DNA of 64,000 nt from Viscum album (Eukaryota; Streptophyta; Magnoliopsida; Santalales; Viscaceae). The DNA lies in assembly GCA_963277665.1 (NCBI GenBank), contig OY728166.1, positions 1,073,312,014-1,073,376,013 on the forward strand, in the 5' to 3' direction. The notes under the pieces were generated by a model. It did no database searches and was not told the origin of the DNA. It saw only the letters and a program-made list of their open reading frames with translations. Of this stretch, positions 22,229-34,000 are shown piece after piece (the first letter of the stretch is position 1; each line of letters starts with the position of its first letter). The position numbers were made by a program, and so were the translations under genes.

Positions 22229-25200
22229 TGTAACACCCCGAGCTTCCACGATACGCTTCTCATTCAATAATGCAATAGCTTGCATTGTACGCAAGTTCGA
22301 GTTCTAACACACCGCAACTAATCAAAATAGCCGTTATGAATAGTAATAACCACTTTTTAAAATTATAGAAATTTTATATTTCAAAATGGACTTCATTTTT
22401 GTATTCGTAATATTGAAATTAGCCTATGTTGAATTTTTGGTATTTTTCTGAGAACTTCTAATTTTTTATGAATAGTGAAAAATACATAAAAACAACTTTT
22501 TTAATCAAAATAATTTATACAGATAAATTATACTATTTAGTGGTTTTAAGGTATAATTAGAAAATATTTTTACCATTTTATCCAATGGTGGTCATTAGAA
22601 TTAATTTAACATTGAAATTGGACATAAACAATTGCCAAACTTTTGATATAAATTGTTTCTTAAAAACACGCTATTTGTTGTAACAGCGGGAATTAATTAT
22701 GAAATTAATTAATACAACTTATATGTTTGGAATTTTGTAAAATAGACATCATTTTTGAATTCGGAATATCAATTATAGCTTAGGGTGAAATTTTGGCCTT
22801 ATTCTGAAAAACTTCAATTTTTGATGAATAGTGAAACCACTAAGTGGTAGTTAAATAACTGATTTTTCGTTTAAATGAAATATTACAACTTCTGTGATTT
22901 GATTTTCAAAAATCCGACATACATGGTTGTCATTAAGAAGTAAAATGTGGTTCAATGAGATCAAAATAATTTTTTGGTGAATAGTAACTTTTAAGTTCTT
23001 AATCGCGATTAGTGGTAATTAGTGTAGTTTAAGGTATAAATAATACATTAATAATATGAAATGACCTAGACACATGTCCCAAACTCATTGGTTGAGTCAT
23101 GGCCGACCAAGACAAGCCATGGCCTAACTTGGGGACCCCATGGATCCACTTTTGTTGGGAAATAACATAAATTACTTTTTATTTAATGTTAAAGTGAAAA
23201 TGACACTAACATAAATTGTTCTACTAAAACAATTTTTAATTGGGGTTATACAAGTCCAAATTTTGATTATAAATAGTCATTGGAAAGCTAAAAAGATTTC
23301 CTACATCATAGTATTTGTTTTATAATTTTTAGACATTAAATAAATTAAAGTATTTATGACATAATAATGATGCAGCGATGACATCATTATTTGACGATTT
23401 AAATAAAATGAGAAGATAATGCAAAATCCGAGGCTTACACTTGTCCAAAGCCTATTGGATGAAGATATTTCGAAACCTTATCACCTTAGCCTCGAATTAT
23501 ATAGATGTGGGACCTTTAGAATCCGAAAAGCATTTTGAAATAATGTAACATTTCATTACTTTCCAAAAGTGCCCCTCCTCTCCACTTATAAAAGGCCCCC
23601 ACCTCTCCCACCTTATTCACACCATCAAGCCATTTGGCTCGGCCAACCTCTGCCCAAATACTCTCCCAACATTCCTTCCTTACTCCTAGAAACCTCACTT
23701 TGGGCAGAACTCTTCCCAAGGAAGCCTTTAGCTCAAATCAAAAAGAGTTACCCGATTTTGAGGTAATGTCTTTTCTAATGTTGTTTTGTTTTATTTTTCT
23801 TCTCCAACCCCCTAAACTCTTTTTATTCATTTCTTTTGTAACAACACCAGTATCCTCAATATACTAGGATGTTGTTATAAGAAGGATTCGAGCTACACTT
23901 ACACACACCTACATCTAATGGTTAAAGAACATATGGTTTCTGTGGATGGCGAATTTCTGCCTCACGAAACGATGATTGTTCAACACTCATATAACACCTC
24001 CAAAGGTGGCCATTAAGATGTCACTATTTTTATATATGATATATAATATGTTTTTGTTTTACTTATGCTTCTGTATTTCTCATTTATGGCATACTTTATG
24101 ATTTCCATTATGGGTAAAACGCGATAATTTCATTTTAGGAAGTGCGGACTACCGCCCCCTCAAAGTGATTTGAATCGTTAATGCCATGTGTGGGATGTAT
24201 AAAGGATGGAGTAAATGGTATTATACACTATATTATACTGGAATTATATTATACATTTATATCATTATGATTTCATTCCATTAAATATGAAATTGAAATG
24301 AAAGTAGCGTTCATGCGTACGTACGGCTTACCGTCTCCATGAACGGTGCATTTCATTTCTTACCTCTAAATGTTACGTAATATTATAAATGAATGTATAT
24401 ACTGTATATATATGATATATATGATATCTACATCATTAATATAATTCTGGATATAATGGATATTTCACCACATGAACAACTTATAATTATAAGAAGTTTA
24501 TTGTTGACTCATGTACCAAAGATCGACAAAACGACCGTTATTAACTTAAATAATTACATAATGTTCATAACATTGTAATAAGTGATATAAAAAGGATAAT
24601 GAAATTGAAAATGGTTCTTAATAAGGTTGATATTAACTCTAGTTTATTATTCAGGAGGTTAAAGAACGGTTGAGTCAAGTCGGACACAAGGTAAGGGAAT
24701 TTCTTAACCCAACTTCCATTCTTTGGGTTAATCTCCTACTTTCAAATTATGTCATGATATTATTATGTCATATTTTGTATTTTTACTTTCTTTATGTGTA
24801 CCTATAGTGAATACACATAATAGATCTATTTTATTTTAAAAATGATCTTTTTAAGGACTTTGTCTCAATCTCCTTTCATTGAGGCATATTTGGCTTTATA
24901 CACAACTTTCTTTTATACGGTGTATAAACCCCTTTGACTTTTACGGTTATTCAAAAGGAATCTTTTTATACAAAGCGTTTTGCTAAACGACAAAAGGGAA
25001 TGTTTTTCTTTCCGTACTTATGCGGCGACAACGACTTCTCCGCCGCCGTGACCATTATTTGAGTTTCGGCTTCCTCTATAAGCCATCTTTTTTTTTAATG
25101 AAAAATAAATACAAAGTTTTAACTTTCTTTTATTTTGGTATTGAAAATGGTTTTGAAAGCATTTTTATTATATCAATGTGCTGTATTGATATCTTGTGAT

Positions 25201-25982
25201 TGAAATGTGGAAATGTTATGTTTCCTTTATGCATGTTTTATGTGATACAATTATGTTATGGTTTATGATATGTTTAAACCTATTCATATGAGGAATGTAT
25301 TGGACTTAATAAGTGACGGGTGGAGCCCGCTATAGCTCCTCGATGCATCGGCAGGTCTCATGAGACAACTAGACGTGGAATTGGCCGAGGCCCTTTCCCA
25401 ATTTGATTTATGGTTTTGGCGGAGGCCTTAATCATTTTAGATGTCTTGGCCGAGGCCTTGACAAAATGTTTCAGAATGTCCGGCATTATACATTCCATCA
25501 TTATGAAAGTGGTTATTGATATTGCATGTGATTATTCGACCAGTAGAATATCCATGTGAAGAAGTAAATGGCATTATCTCATTTTACTTTTGCCATATTA
25601 TGTTGAAGTTCATGTTTAAAAGGCTTTTGTTTTAGTTATACATTACCTTAAATGTTAATGTTTATTTATGAAAGCTTCCGCATTATTGTTATCCTTACTG
25701 AGCATCTGAGCTCACCCCTTTCAATGTTTTAATATTTTCCAGGATGTGAAGAAGTATTTTATGAATGACCTGCAGGGATAGTCGGAAGAGGATATGAGTG
25801 TGGACTATGAAGACCATGTTATTGTAGTTTGTTTAATTTTGATGTAATGAAAGACTTATGAATGTATCTAGTGTTTCCAAGGCTACTAAACTAATCGGTC
25901 TTTCGAGACTTGATCCTTTGTGATCATGCCAATGTTACGAAGTAATGCACCGACTCTGGGTAGCTGGGGTCGGGGCGTTACA
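22229..25982 (+). repeat. E3 3' LTR
   Basis: 3754 bp, the second copy of 15857-19610 at a constant 6372-bp offset, with nine located substitutions. It is followed by the ATTAG duplication at 25983-25987. The TATA box copy is at 23587-23593. Confidence 0.95.
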
Positions 25983-26020
25983 ATTAGTGTTTCTCCTTCT
26001 ATGATTTATGGTTTTAGTAA

Positions 26021-27110
26021 ATGGCTAGAATGTGAAGGAATAGTGTTAATGCTGAGCATGATAGAATATGCAATGATTTTAACTATGATAAACAAAAAAT
26101 TATAGGAGTTGGAATGAAAAAATTGTTTCTATGCTCACATAAATTTTTAAAGCTATGAATTATGTTGAAATTACAAAAAATAAAATGAGGGAAAAATGTT
26201 TTGTTGATTCATTCATGAGGAAACATCCACCTTATTCTAGTTGTTCTAATGATCCCCTAATTAATGAGAAATGGACAAGTACTAATGAAAATAATGTTTT
26301 TTCTCTTAAGTGTTACAAGAATAAAAAAGTAAATTTTGGTAGTTCATTATTTGGAAGGTGAATCAGATCAATCATATACTATTATTAAGAATGTGAGGGG
26401 ATAAGGATAAATTGAATCTTTGGTATGGGAAGTGTTTAAGGGGATATTTCTCTATAAGTAATTCCCTAAAATTCTATAAACAAATATGAAAAATTAATTC
26501 CTTAAGATTAATAAAAATCATAAAGGATCTATTAGTACCTATAAATATAATTTTACAATAATTGTTAGGTATGCTTATGGTTTAATAAAATTCCTTGAAA
26601 GAAAAAATTGATTGATTATTTGGTGGTGTAAATCTAAGTATTCAAAAGTTGTTGTCTATAAGAGACATTAGTAGCTATGAAGGGGTTTTTATATGTGCAT
26701 TAAATGTAGAAATATCAATTGGACATTCCCATAAATTCTATTGATTTGATAAGAAAAGGATGTATGAGTCTCATGATAATATAAATGTTTGAAAGAAATT
26801 CCATACATCAGCATGCCAGAAATTTGAAAATAAGCATCAAGGTAATTGCTTTAATATATTTGGGAAGTTCTTTAATTATATAAAGGTTGGTCATAAATCC
26901 CATGAATTTAAAAATGTGATTAATATTTCAGTTAATTAAATGGAGGAGAATATGTCACCAACTAATACATCACACACACGTCAGTGTTTTAAGTATAAGG
27001 AGTTTTAGAATTATGCAAATAAATGATCCAATCCAAGGGCTAATGTGGATAATAAGACAAAAAAACATCAGATGAAAAGGGAAAAATATAAATCTAATGA
27101 AATCACAATG
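26021..27110 (+). pseudogene. E1 gag remnant
   Basis: The old element's Gag gene resumes 33 bp after E3's right duplication. The start context at 26021 (atggctagaatg) resembles the intact gag start. At 26155-26361 a frame reads FVDSFMRKHPPYSSCSNDPL, aligning with LDRFMRQQPPTFNGSTNP of E3 Gag. Around 26420-26465 a block aligns with the W-x-x-F-K-x-x-F region. Near 26980-27040 the second long knuckle survives as CFKYKEF*NYANK, with two of its metal ligands lost. Stops and frameshifts are frequent and no product is possible. It shows that E3 landed just upstream of the gag of a relative. Confidence 0.75.
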
Positions 27111-27376
27111 GATGGTGTGAATCATGATAAGTATAGAACACTTATATTCTCCTCCTTAGTCTGGAATTCCATGTATGATTTTGTATGAATGTTCCCTATA
27201 AAAATATCATTATTCAAACTGTAGTAAAATTTCATGTGATTGTCTCCTTATACATTGATTCTCGAATAATTAAAACACATTTTAAATTTTATTATATCAA
27301 GGATGAACCCAAGATTCTAATGAAAATGTTTTTTTATAATATAAGATTGTATATAAGTAATAATGGGTAAATTATT
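27111..27376 (+). pseudogene. E1 aspartic protease remnant
   Basis: The 61-codon frame at 27185-27370 reads VIVSLYIDSRIIKTHF, aligning with the retropepsin active-site region (A-L-I-D-S-G-A-T-H-S-F-V in plant Ty3/gypsy). The catalytic D-S survives but the following G-A-T is R-I-I. The protease would cut the Gag-Pol polyprotein. Its presence shows that E1, unlike E2 and E3, descends from an element with pol. Confidence 0.6.
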
Positions 27377-27639
27377 TTTTGGAAGTTTATATGTATCTAG
27401 TTAAGATTGACATATGAGTTATGTTTACCATAATAGGTTTATGAGTATAGGGTTGATCATAAGTTCAAATCTATTCACACCCATTTTGAGTTTTTATGTG
27501 ATGGGAGGTTATCCAGATTAATCATATTTTAAGATAAAATAATGGAAATACAACCCTTTTATTTTTTATTTGTTTTAGTTAAAATGTTATTTAAAGAATA
27601 ATACCTTTAAACTTTGTGGAAATATGATTAAGGGTACTG
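27377..27639 (+). other. E1 pol remnant with reverse transcriptase and RNase H missing
   Basis: Only about 260 bp lie between the protease and the first recognisable integrase codons, where an intact Ty3/gypsy element has about 1.8 kb of reverse transcriptase, RNase H and the start of integrase. I see no Y-x-D-D box or other RT motif. A deletion is the simplest reading. Confidence 0.5.
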
Positions 27640-27791
27640 GTCCCAAATAAGATTTATATCGTCTTTAATGTTGAGGTAAAAATGTGTTATAGAGGATCAA
27701 AATATGAAGTCAGCAAACTATATTTCTATAAGATTATATTTCTCTCTAGATCCTCTTTCTAGAATATACATTAAAGAAGTGGTAAGGTTAC
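27640..27791 (+). pseudogene. E1 integrase core, part 1
   Basis: The frame reads about 40 residues ending SLDPLSRIYIKEVVRL. This matches the integrase core segment just before the second catalytic Asp region (plant Ty3/gypsy consensus ...SAHFLP...YIREIVRLHGVP). It is broken in the middle of the RLH codons by the SINE-like insertion and continues at 28477. Integrase inserts the element's cDNA in the nucleus. Confidence 0.75.
27777..27791. repeat. 15-bp target-site duplication, left copy
   Basis: aagtggtaaggttac is repeated exactly at 28477-28491 on the other side of the SINE-like element. A long variable duplication is typical of LINE-driven insertion. Confidence 0.85.
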
Positions 27792-28476
27792 GCACATGAG
27801 CCTCATCCCAGTTGGTGAGGACTCCTTAAGTGCATCTAAAATACCCGGGATCAAATCCAGGCGGAGGTTAATTTTCAAGTACTATAGCATTACTATAGAA
27901 GGAAATGTGCAGAACTGTAGAAGAAACTGTAGTGGGAACTGTAGCAGGCACTATTTGGCACTGTAGCAGCTGGGAATATTCCCTCATTTGGGCCTTCATG
28001 CCACTGATTTGGTCCCCAAGTCCTTTAAGGTCTTCGGGCCACCTAGGCCTTCGGGTCAGTAAGGCCTTCGGGCCACCTTAAGTGCAGATGAAAACCAATA
28101 AACCTACAAATAACAAACTTCAGAAGGAGGAGGAGCAAGGAGATTTCACCAAAGCAGATGCAAAATGGATTGAAATAATGAGAGGGTATGGCACCTGCCA
28201 TAGGGACAAGCCTGTGCATGCATGAGAAAGCCTAGTAGAATATCCATGCAAAGGTGGAGAGCTGATTTCCCGATGAAGATACTAGGGAGGAGAAGTTCCA
28301 AGTAGTTAGTCTGGGTTGTATGTAATGTTTGAAGCCTACGGGTAATGAATTACTGTAAGGCCTACGGGCCATGTAATACTTACGCCTACGGACCTTGTAA
28401 GGGTTCCACCTCACCCCTTCAAAGGTGGATTATCAAAATAAATAAAAAATGAAGGTCTTCGAGGCATTGGAGGAGT
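27792..28476 (+). mobile_element. SINE-like non-autonomous retroelement (685 bp)
   Basis: Inserted cleanly into the E1 integrase reading frame with an exact 15-bp duplication. The head (27792-27875) resembles a tRNA-derived Pol III promoter: catcccagttggtgagg for the A box and gggatcaaatccagg for the B box (GGTTCGANTCC), both decayed. The body is GC-richer than its surroundings and has two sets of internal short repeats: ttcgggccacct/ttcgggtcagta at 28036-28079 and gcctacggg.. at 28333-28400. The tail is ataaataaaaaatgaaggtcttcgag... rather than a clean poly(A). It has no coding capacity. It is long for a SINE, so another non-LTR-mobilised element is possible. Confidence 0.6.
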
Positions 28477-29158
28477 AAGTGGTAAGGTTACATATCATAC
28501 TATATTCAATTGTATCTAATTGAAATCTGATGTTTACTATGATGTTTTGGGGATGTCTTCTACAAGATCATAAATTAGAGTGGAGTTTCAACACTGTGTA
28601 TCATCCTTAGAAAGATGACCAATCTATGATAAAATTCAAACCCAAGATGATATTCTAAGATATTTATATATGGATTTCAAAGGTGGTTGGGATCAATACA
28701 TTACTCTATTTGACATTTATTACAATAATACATTTCACTCAGGAATTTAGATGGATCCTTGTGAATCTATTCATAGAAAAGAGTGTAAAACTCCAAAATA
28801 ATAGAATGAAGTTAAAGAATGAAAGATATTGGGACTTGAGCAGGATGATAAGATAGTAGAGAAGGTTGGATCAATTTAGAAACATCTGAGGATAGAAAAA
28901 TGTTTACAGAAATGTTATGATAACAATCATCATTGTGATCTAGAATTTGAAGATTGTGAGAAGGTATTTCTACGAACTTATCCATAGAAGAAATAATGGA
29001 AAACTAAGACATCGATATATTGGTACCTTTGAAATAGTTGATCATATTGGGATAGTAGAATATCATTTTTTCCTTACACTGGACATTTCTCAGGTTCGAA
29101 ATGTGTTCCATGTACCTCTCTTGTCAAAGTATATACCTGATCCTTCACAATTACTAAA
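28477..29158 (+). pseudogene. E1 integrase, part 2 (core end and C-terminal domain)
   Basis: Continues the integrase reading. The first codons give RLH-x-x-x-SIVS with the next Asp changed to Asn, then an F-W motif and an S-F-N-T-V-Y-H-P stretch (consensus S-T-A-Y-H-P-Q-T-D-G-Q). After a frameshift comes DFKGGWDQYITLFDIYYNNT, then MDPCESIHRKECKTP. The 93-codon frame at 28947-29228 reads RHRYIGTFEIVDHIG and QVRNVFHVPLLSKYIPDPSQ, the integrase C-terminal G-P-Y/F-like region and the H-V-S-x-L-x-K-Y-x-P-D motif of Tekay/Del elements. At least four stops or frameshifts are present. It is cut at 29158 by the CACTA element and resumes at 48342. Confidence 0.85.
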
Positions 29159-29454
29159 CACTACTAGAAATCATGGTTTTCCTAATAGTTGTATACCAAC
29201 GGTTCTTTTAAACCATTGGTATAGGTGATCTTTACCAACGGTTTTCATTAACCATTGGTATTGATCTATAAAAATTAATTTTTCCCAATGGTTTGATGAA
29301 ACTATTGGGAAAGATTGGAAGAAAATTAGTTTTCCCAACGGTTTCATCAAACAGTTGGGAAAGATGGGGAAAATCAGTTTTCCCAACGGTTTAATGAAAC
29401 TGTTGGGAAAACTCTATCTTTTCCAATGGTTTTTAAAAACCATTGGGAAAGATT
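29159..29454 (+). repeat. CACTA left terminus and subterminal inverted repeats
   Basis: The 12-bp terminal repeat is followed by about twelve half-sites of ccaacggttt or its complement with small changes (about 29198-29450), mostly arranged as head-to-head pairs that could fold. In En/Spm such subterminal motifs are bound by the second element protein (TNPA). That role is inferred here. Confidence 0.88.
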
Positions 29455-29847
29455 TCCCCCAAATACAGACCAGCCGAACCCCCACCTAGCCCGATTGCAG
29501 ACCGATTGCAGACAAAACCTAATCGATCTCCTGAATTATTCTCGGCTGCGACACTATTTCCTCCTAAGATCCATCTTCAATCAAACAAAATCTTATTTCA
29601 CACTTCAAATTAGTAAGTGTTACCTTAGTTTTAGCGTTATTTTTCTATTTTTTTGGTGTTTGATGTTTTGATTTATGCTAAATTAGGGTTGCTATCTACG
29701 GAACCCTTATATTTGTTTTATGTTTTTTGTTCTACACTTCAAAAATTGTAAAGGGTTTGTTTAGTGGGGAGATATGGTACTTTTGGTGGAATTTATTTTA
29801 GTTGAAAATTGGATTTTGATTTGGATGAATTTTGTTTCAATTTGAGG
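29455..29847 (+). other. CACTA region between subterminal repeats and G-rich array
   Basis: No ORF of note. A pyrimidine- and C-containing stretch at 29465-29560 gives way to T-rich DNA. By position it probably holds the promoter and 5' untranslated region of the transposon genes, but I see no specific promoter motif. Confidence 0.35.
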
Positions 29848-30608
29848 TGGGGGATGGTGTGCAGATGGGGTGGGGGAGGATGTCGAGGGCTATCCAAGTG
29901 GTGTGGGGGAGGGGTTGTCTAGGTAGGGTGGGGAGGGGGCTGGGGTGTCCAAATGGGGTGGGGGTAGGGATGTTTGGGGTGGGTGAGGGGGCTATCTAGT
30001 TAGGGTGGGGGAGGGGGATGGGTTGTCCAAATGGGGTGGGGGTAGGGTTGTTTGGGGTGGGGGAGGGGCTGCCTAGGTAGGGTGGGGGAGGGGCTGTCTA
30101 GGTAGGGTGGGGGAGGGGCTGGGTTGTCCAAATGGGGTAGGGGTAGGGCTGTTTAGGGTGGGGGAGGGGCTGTCTAGGTAGGGTGGGGGAGGGGTTTGTC
30201 TATGTAGGGTGGGGGAGGGGGCTGGGTGGTCCAAATAGGGTGGTGGGGGTAGGGCTGTTTGGGGTGGGGGAGGGTGTGCAGGTTGGGTGGGGGAGGGTTT
30301 CCAGGCAGGGTTGTCCAAGTGGGGTGGGGAGGGTGTGCAGGTGGGGTGGGGGAGGGGCTGTCTAGGTAGGTGGTGGGATGGGTTGTCCATGTGGGGTGAC
30401 AGAAGGGTTGTCCAAGTGGGGTGGGGGTTCCAAGTGAGTTGTGGGGGTAGGGGTGTCCAGGTATGGTGGGGGACTAGGTTTTCCAAGTGGGTTGGGGGTA
30501 GGGTTTTCCACGTGGGGTGGGGGGGTGCTGGGTTGTCCAAGTGGGGTGGGGGTAGGGATGTCCAAGTGGGGTGGGTGGGGTGGGGGTAGGGCTATCCAAG
30601 TGGGGTGG
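29848..30608 (+). repeat. G-rich minisatellite on the + strand
   Basis: About 760 bp of degenerate tandem repeats, mostly 30-45 bp, built from ggggtggggga and gg..tgtccaagtg or ctgtctaggta parts. Runs of four or more G recur every few bases, so G-quadruplexes are likely on this strand. The long open frames here on either strand (for example 30073-30540 minus, proline-rich) are products of low complexity. Confidence 0.9.
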
Positions 30609-31059
30609 AAACCCTAAATTCAATGTTTTAATTATAGATTTGGTTTATTTAATTAGGGATTAGGTGTATGAGGCATTCCCATTCCTTTTATGGGTGGTTT
30701 TAATCAAAAGTTATGATGTTGGAACCATTTATGATGTTGTTGTATCTATTTAATCTCATTTCCCCTAACTTAACATTAAATTCTATATCACATTTGGTTT
30801 CTGTTTTTTTAATTTCCAGTTAAGTTTTTTGTGGTCGATGATTGTCTCATGTTAATTGTTTTCAATGGTTTGGTGTGGAAATTGGGAATTTAATGTGACT
30901 TTTTCAAATGGGGGTTCCTTGTGAATATTCCAAATATTTGTTAAAAATGATCAAAGGGATTTTATTATTTAAAATGGATTTCAAAAGATATTTTCTATTA
31001 AAGTTCAATCCTATTGAATTGTTTATGACAAAATGAATTATATAAATTATTTTTACAGA
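30609..31059 (+). other. Upstream region or intron of the TNP2 gene
   Basis: T-rich, with no ORF. It ends in a pyrimidine-containing stretch and acag immediately before the first transposase codons (31060), which looks like a splice acceptor. A 5' intron is therefore likely. Confidence 0.45.
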
Positions 31060-34000
31060 ATGGACAGAAGTTGGATGTATTAAACCGATCGGATCTCAAG
31101 TAATTTTCAAAACAATTTGGATATCTTTTTAGATTTTTCATTTCACAATGCTTCAGATAGTGGTCACATACACTACCCATATTCCAATTGTGTTGGTAGA
31201 CCTTGGTTGAGCCGTGAAGAAGTCAGCTACCACATAACCAAAAATGGTTTTCAAGAAAACTACTTTGTGTGGTTTCACAATGGGGAGAAAATGAAATCTC
31301 AAATTGGTGATGATCAAAATGAAGGACTGGAATGGAGAATTTGTTAGATGATTGGTTTCCATTTATTCATCATCAAGAAAAAGAAAGGATTTTTACTCAA
31401 GAAGACTTCGATATGAGGACAACTGATGCATCTAGTAAAAATGATGATATTGATAGGGTGAAAAAATTGAATGATGCTGCCACGACTCCAGTATATCAAC
31501 AATGTGATAAAATGAAAAAGATAGAATTTTTAATCTGATAGTTTCATGGGAAAACTATGTATGGGATTTCTAATACAGCAACCGATTACATTCTTACCCT
31601 CTTGAAGGATTTACTTCCAGATGATGCAGATATTCCCTCATACCACTATATGGCATGGAAGTTAGTTGAGGAACTTGCATTTTCAAGAAACAAAATTCAT
31701 TCTTTCCCAAAAGATTGTAGTTTATTCTGGGAGGAAACCGCTAAACAAAATGATTGTATAAAATGTGGCACATCCCACTGGAAGTCAAAATCATATGGAA
31801 CACCATCCCGCGTTCCAAAGAAAGTAATGTGGAACTTTCCATTGATCCCCAGACTCCAGAATATTTTTATGTCTGATGACATATCAATAAAAATGAGATG
31901 GAATGATACCGAGATAAAGAAGACTAATGATGAGTTGGTTCATCCTGTAGATGGATTTTCATGGAAGAAATTTGATGCTCGACATCCTGATTTTGCAGCT
32001 GACGTGCGTAATGTGAGGCTGGGTCTTTCATGAGACGGTTTTAATCCGTTTGAGTAGATGCTTACTTCGCACAGCACATGGCCATTTTTTATATAAATTT
32101 ATAATATTCCCCCATGGTTGTGTATGAAAAAATCTTTCACTTTCATGAGTATACTCATATCTGGTCCTTCTGATCCCAGCATTGATATTCATGTATACAT
32201 GCAACCGTTAATAAAAGAGTTGAAACTTCTTTGGGATGTGGGTGTGTGCACATACGATGCATGTTCGAAAGCCATATTCCAAATTCGTGGTGTGCTTATG
32301 TGGACGATCAATGATTTTCCGTCTTATGTAATGATGTCAGGATGGGGAATGAATGGAAAACTATCATGTCCAGTTTGTATGAAGAATACACAATCCAGAA
32401 GACTGAAACATCGTTGTAGTTTTAGTTTTATGGGACATCGATGAATCTTGCCAAAGGATCATCCATATAGAATGAATCTTCGAAGATTTGATAATACCAT
32501 AGAGAAAAATGATCCACCTCAGTGTATGTCTTGAACTGATGTGCTTAATTAATTGAAAGATTTCAGTTTTTCTTTCGGGAAGGGTCAAATGAAATCTAGA
32601 AAGAGAAAGAATGTTTCCACTAAAACCTGTTACAATTGGAGGAAGAGGAGTATCTTTTTTGATTTTCCTTATTGTTCAAACAATTTGTTACTTCATTGCT
32701 TAGATGTAATTCATATTGAAAAGAATATATGCAAAATGTTGCTTTCGGTTCTTCTAAATTTCAAGGGGAAGACAAAAGATGATTTATGATCTCGGCATGA
32801 CTTGGTGGATTGGGGCATCAGACCAGAATTGCATCCTGTGCGTATCAGTGAAAATAAATGGCAACTTCCATGTGCTTCTTATGTGATGAAACCTACAAAA
32901 AAACAATTTCTGGAAGTATTAAAGACTATTAGAGTTCCTGATGGTTATTCAAGCAACGTATCTAAACGGGTCAACAGAAGAGAGTTGAAGCTAAAATCTT
33001 TTAAGACTCATGATTATCACGTTCTACTACATGAGTTGCTTCCAATAGCAATCTGTCATCTTTTTTCCAATAATGAAAGGGTGGATGTTATTTAGTTGTT
33101 CCATTTGTTTAGATATCTTTGTGCTAAGAAGTTGTCCAAGTCTTTCTTGAAAAAAATGTTGACAGATGCCCCATTAATTTTGTGTGAGTTGGAGAAAATA
33201 TTTCCTCCATCATTTTTCACATGCATGCTGCATCCGACTGTCCATATTCCCACTAAAATACTTCTCGGTGGACCTGTTTCTTTTCGTTGCATGTATCCAA
33301 CTGAAAGATATATGTTCACATTAAAGTCTTATGTCCGAAACAGAAATCATCCCGAAGGTTCTATCGTGAATGGTTACCTAGCTCAAGAATGTATGGATTT
33401 CTGCTCGATGTATTTGTCTGATCTTACTACAAGATTGAACAGACCAATGAGAAATGAAGAAGAACATTATGATCAAATTGAACCTAGTTTTCCATCACTT
33501 TTTCAAATATGAGGAATTACTGGATCATATACATTGAAGACATTAATCCATGAATATAAGGAGATGGAACATCGCACGGTTTTGTTCAACTATGATTTGT
33601 TCGATGACTATATCAGGTAACTAAATTAATTATGTATATCTTACATATATATCTATTAAACTATTCATATTTTTTATCTACAGGGAACATAAAACAATGA
33701 TAAATAGGAAGCATCTTTCTTTATCTTTGAGAAGGAGAGAGACTTTTCATAGCAAAGAGTTTTCTGCTTGGTTAAAATTGAAGGTAGAAATATTAATGTT
33801 TAAATTAATTATTTCAATATTTAATTAAGTTTAACAGTCGTTTATATTGCAGGTATTGAGTTTGTCTGCTGAATTTGTCTCTGAGGAAACAAGAGCTTTG
33901 GATTTTGGTCCTAATACCGTGGTTCGTGATTGTAAATCAATTGTTATCAATGGGTACAAATTTATTGTCACTAAATGAGCAAAGAACATGAAACACAACA

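Larger units (their letters stand above)
15857..25982 (+). mobile_element. E3: young gag-only LTR element of TR-GAG type
   Basis: A complete 10,126-bp element. Identical-length LTRs of 3754 bp (15857-19610, 22229-25982) begin TGTAACACC and end GTTACA. The 5-bp target duplication is ATTAG (15852-15856 and 25983-25987). A primer-binding site follows the 5' LTR and a polypurine tract precedes the 3' LTR. The internal 2618 bp hold one intact gag and no protease, reverse transcriptase, RNase H or integrase. Nine substitutions and no length changes were found between the LTRs. Such elements are known in plants as TR-GAGs and need pol proteins from an autonomous relative. E1, in whose leader it sits, is a decayed member of the kind that could supply them. 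Confidence 0.93.

Noticed and set aside
30073..30589. Long proline-rich and glycine-rich open frames on both strands
   Set aside because: They come from the G-rich minisatellite, which lacks stops in several frames. No conserved start or domain.
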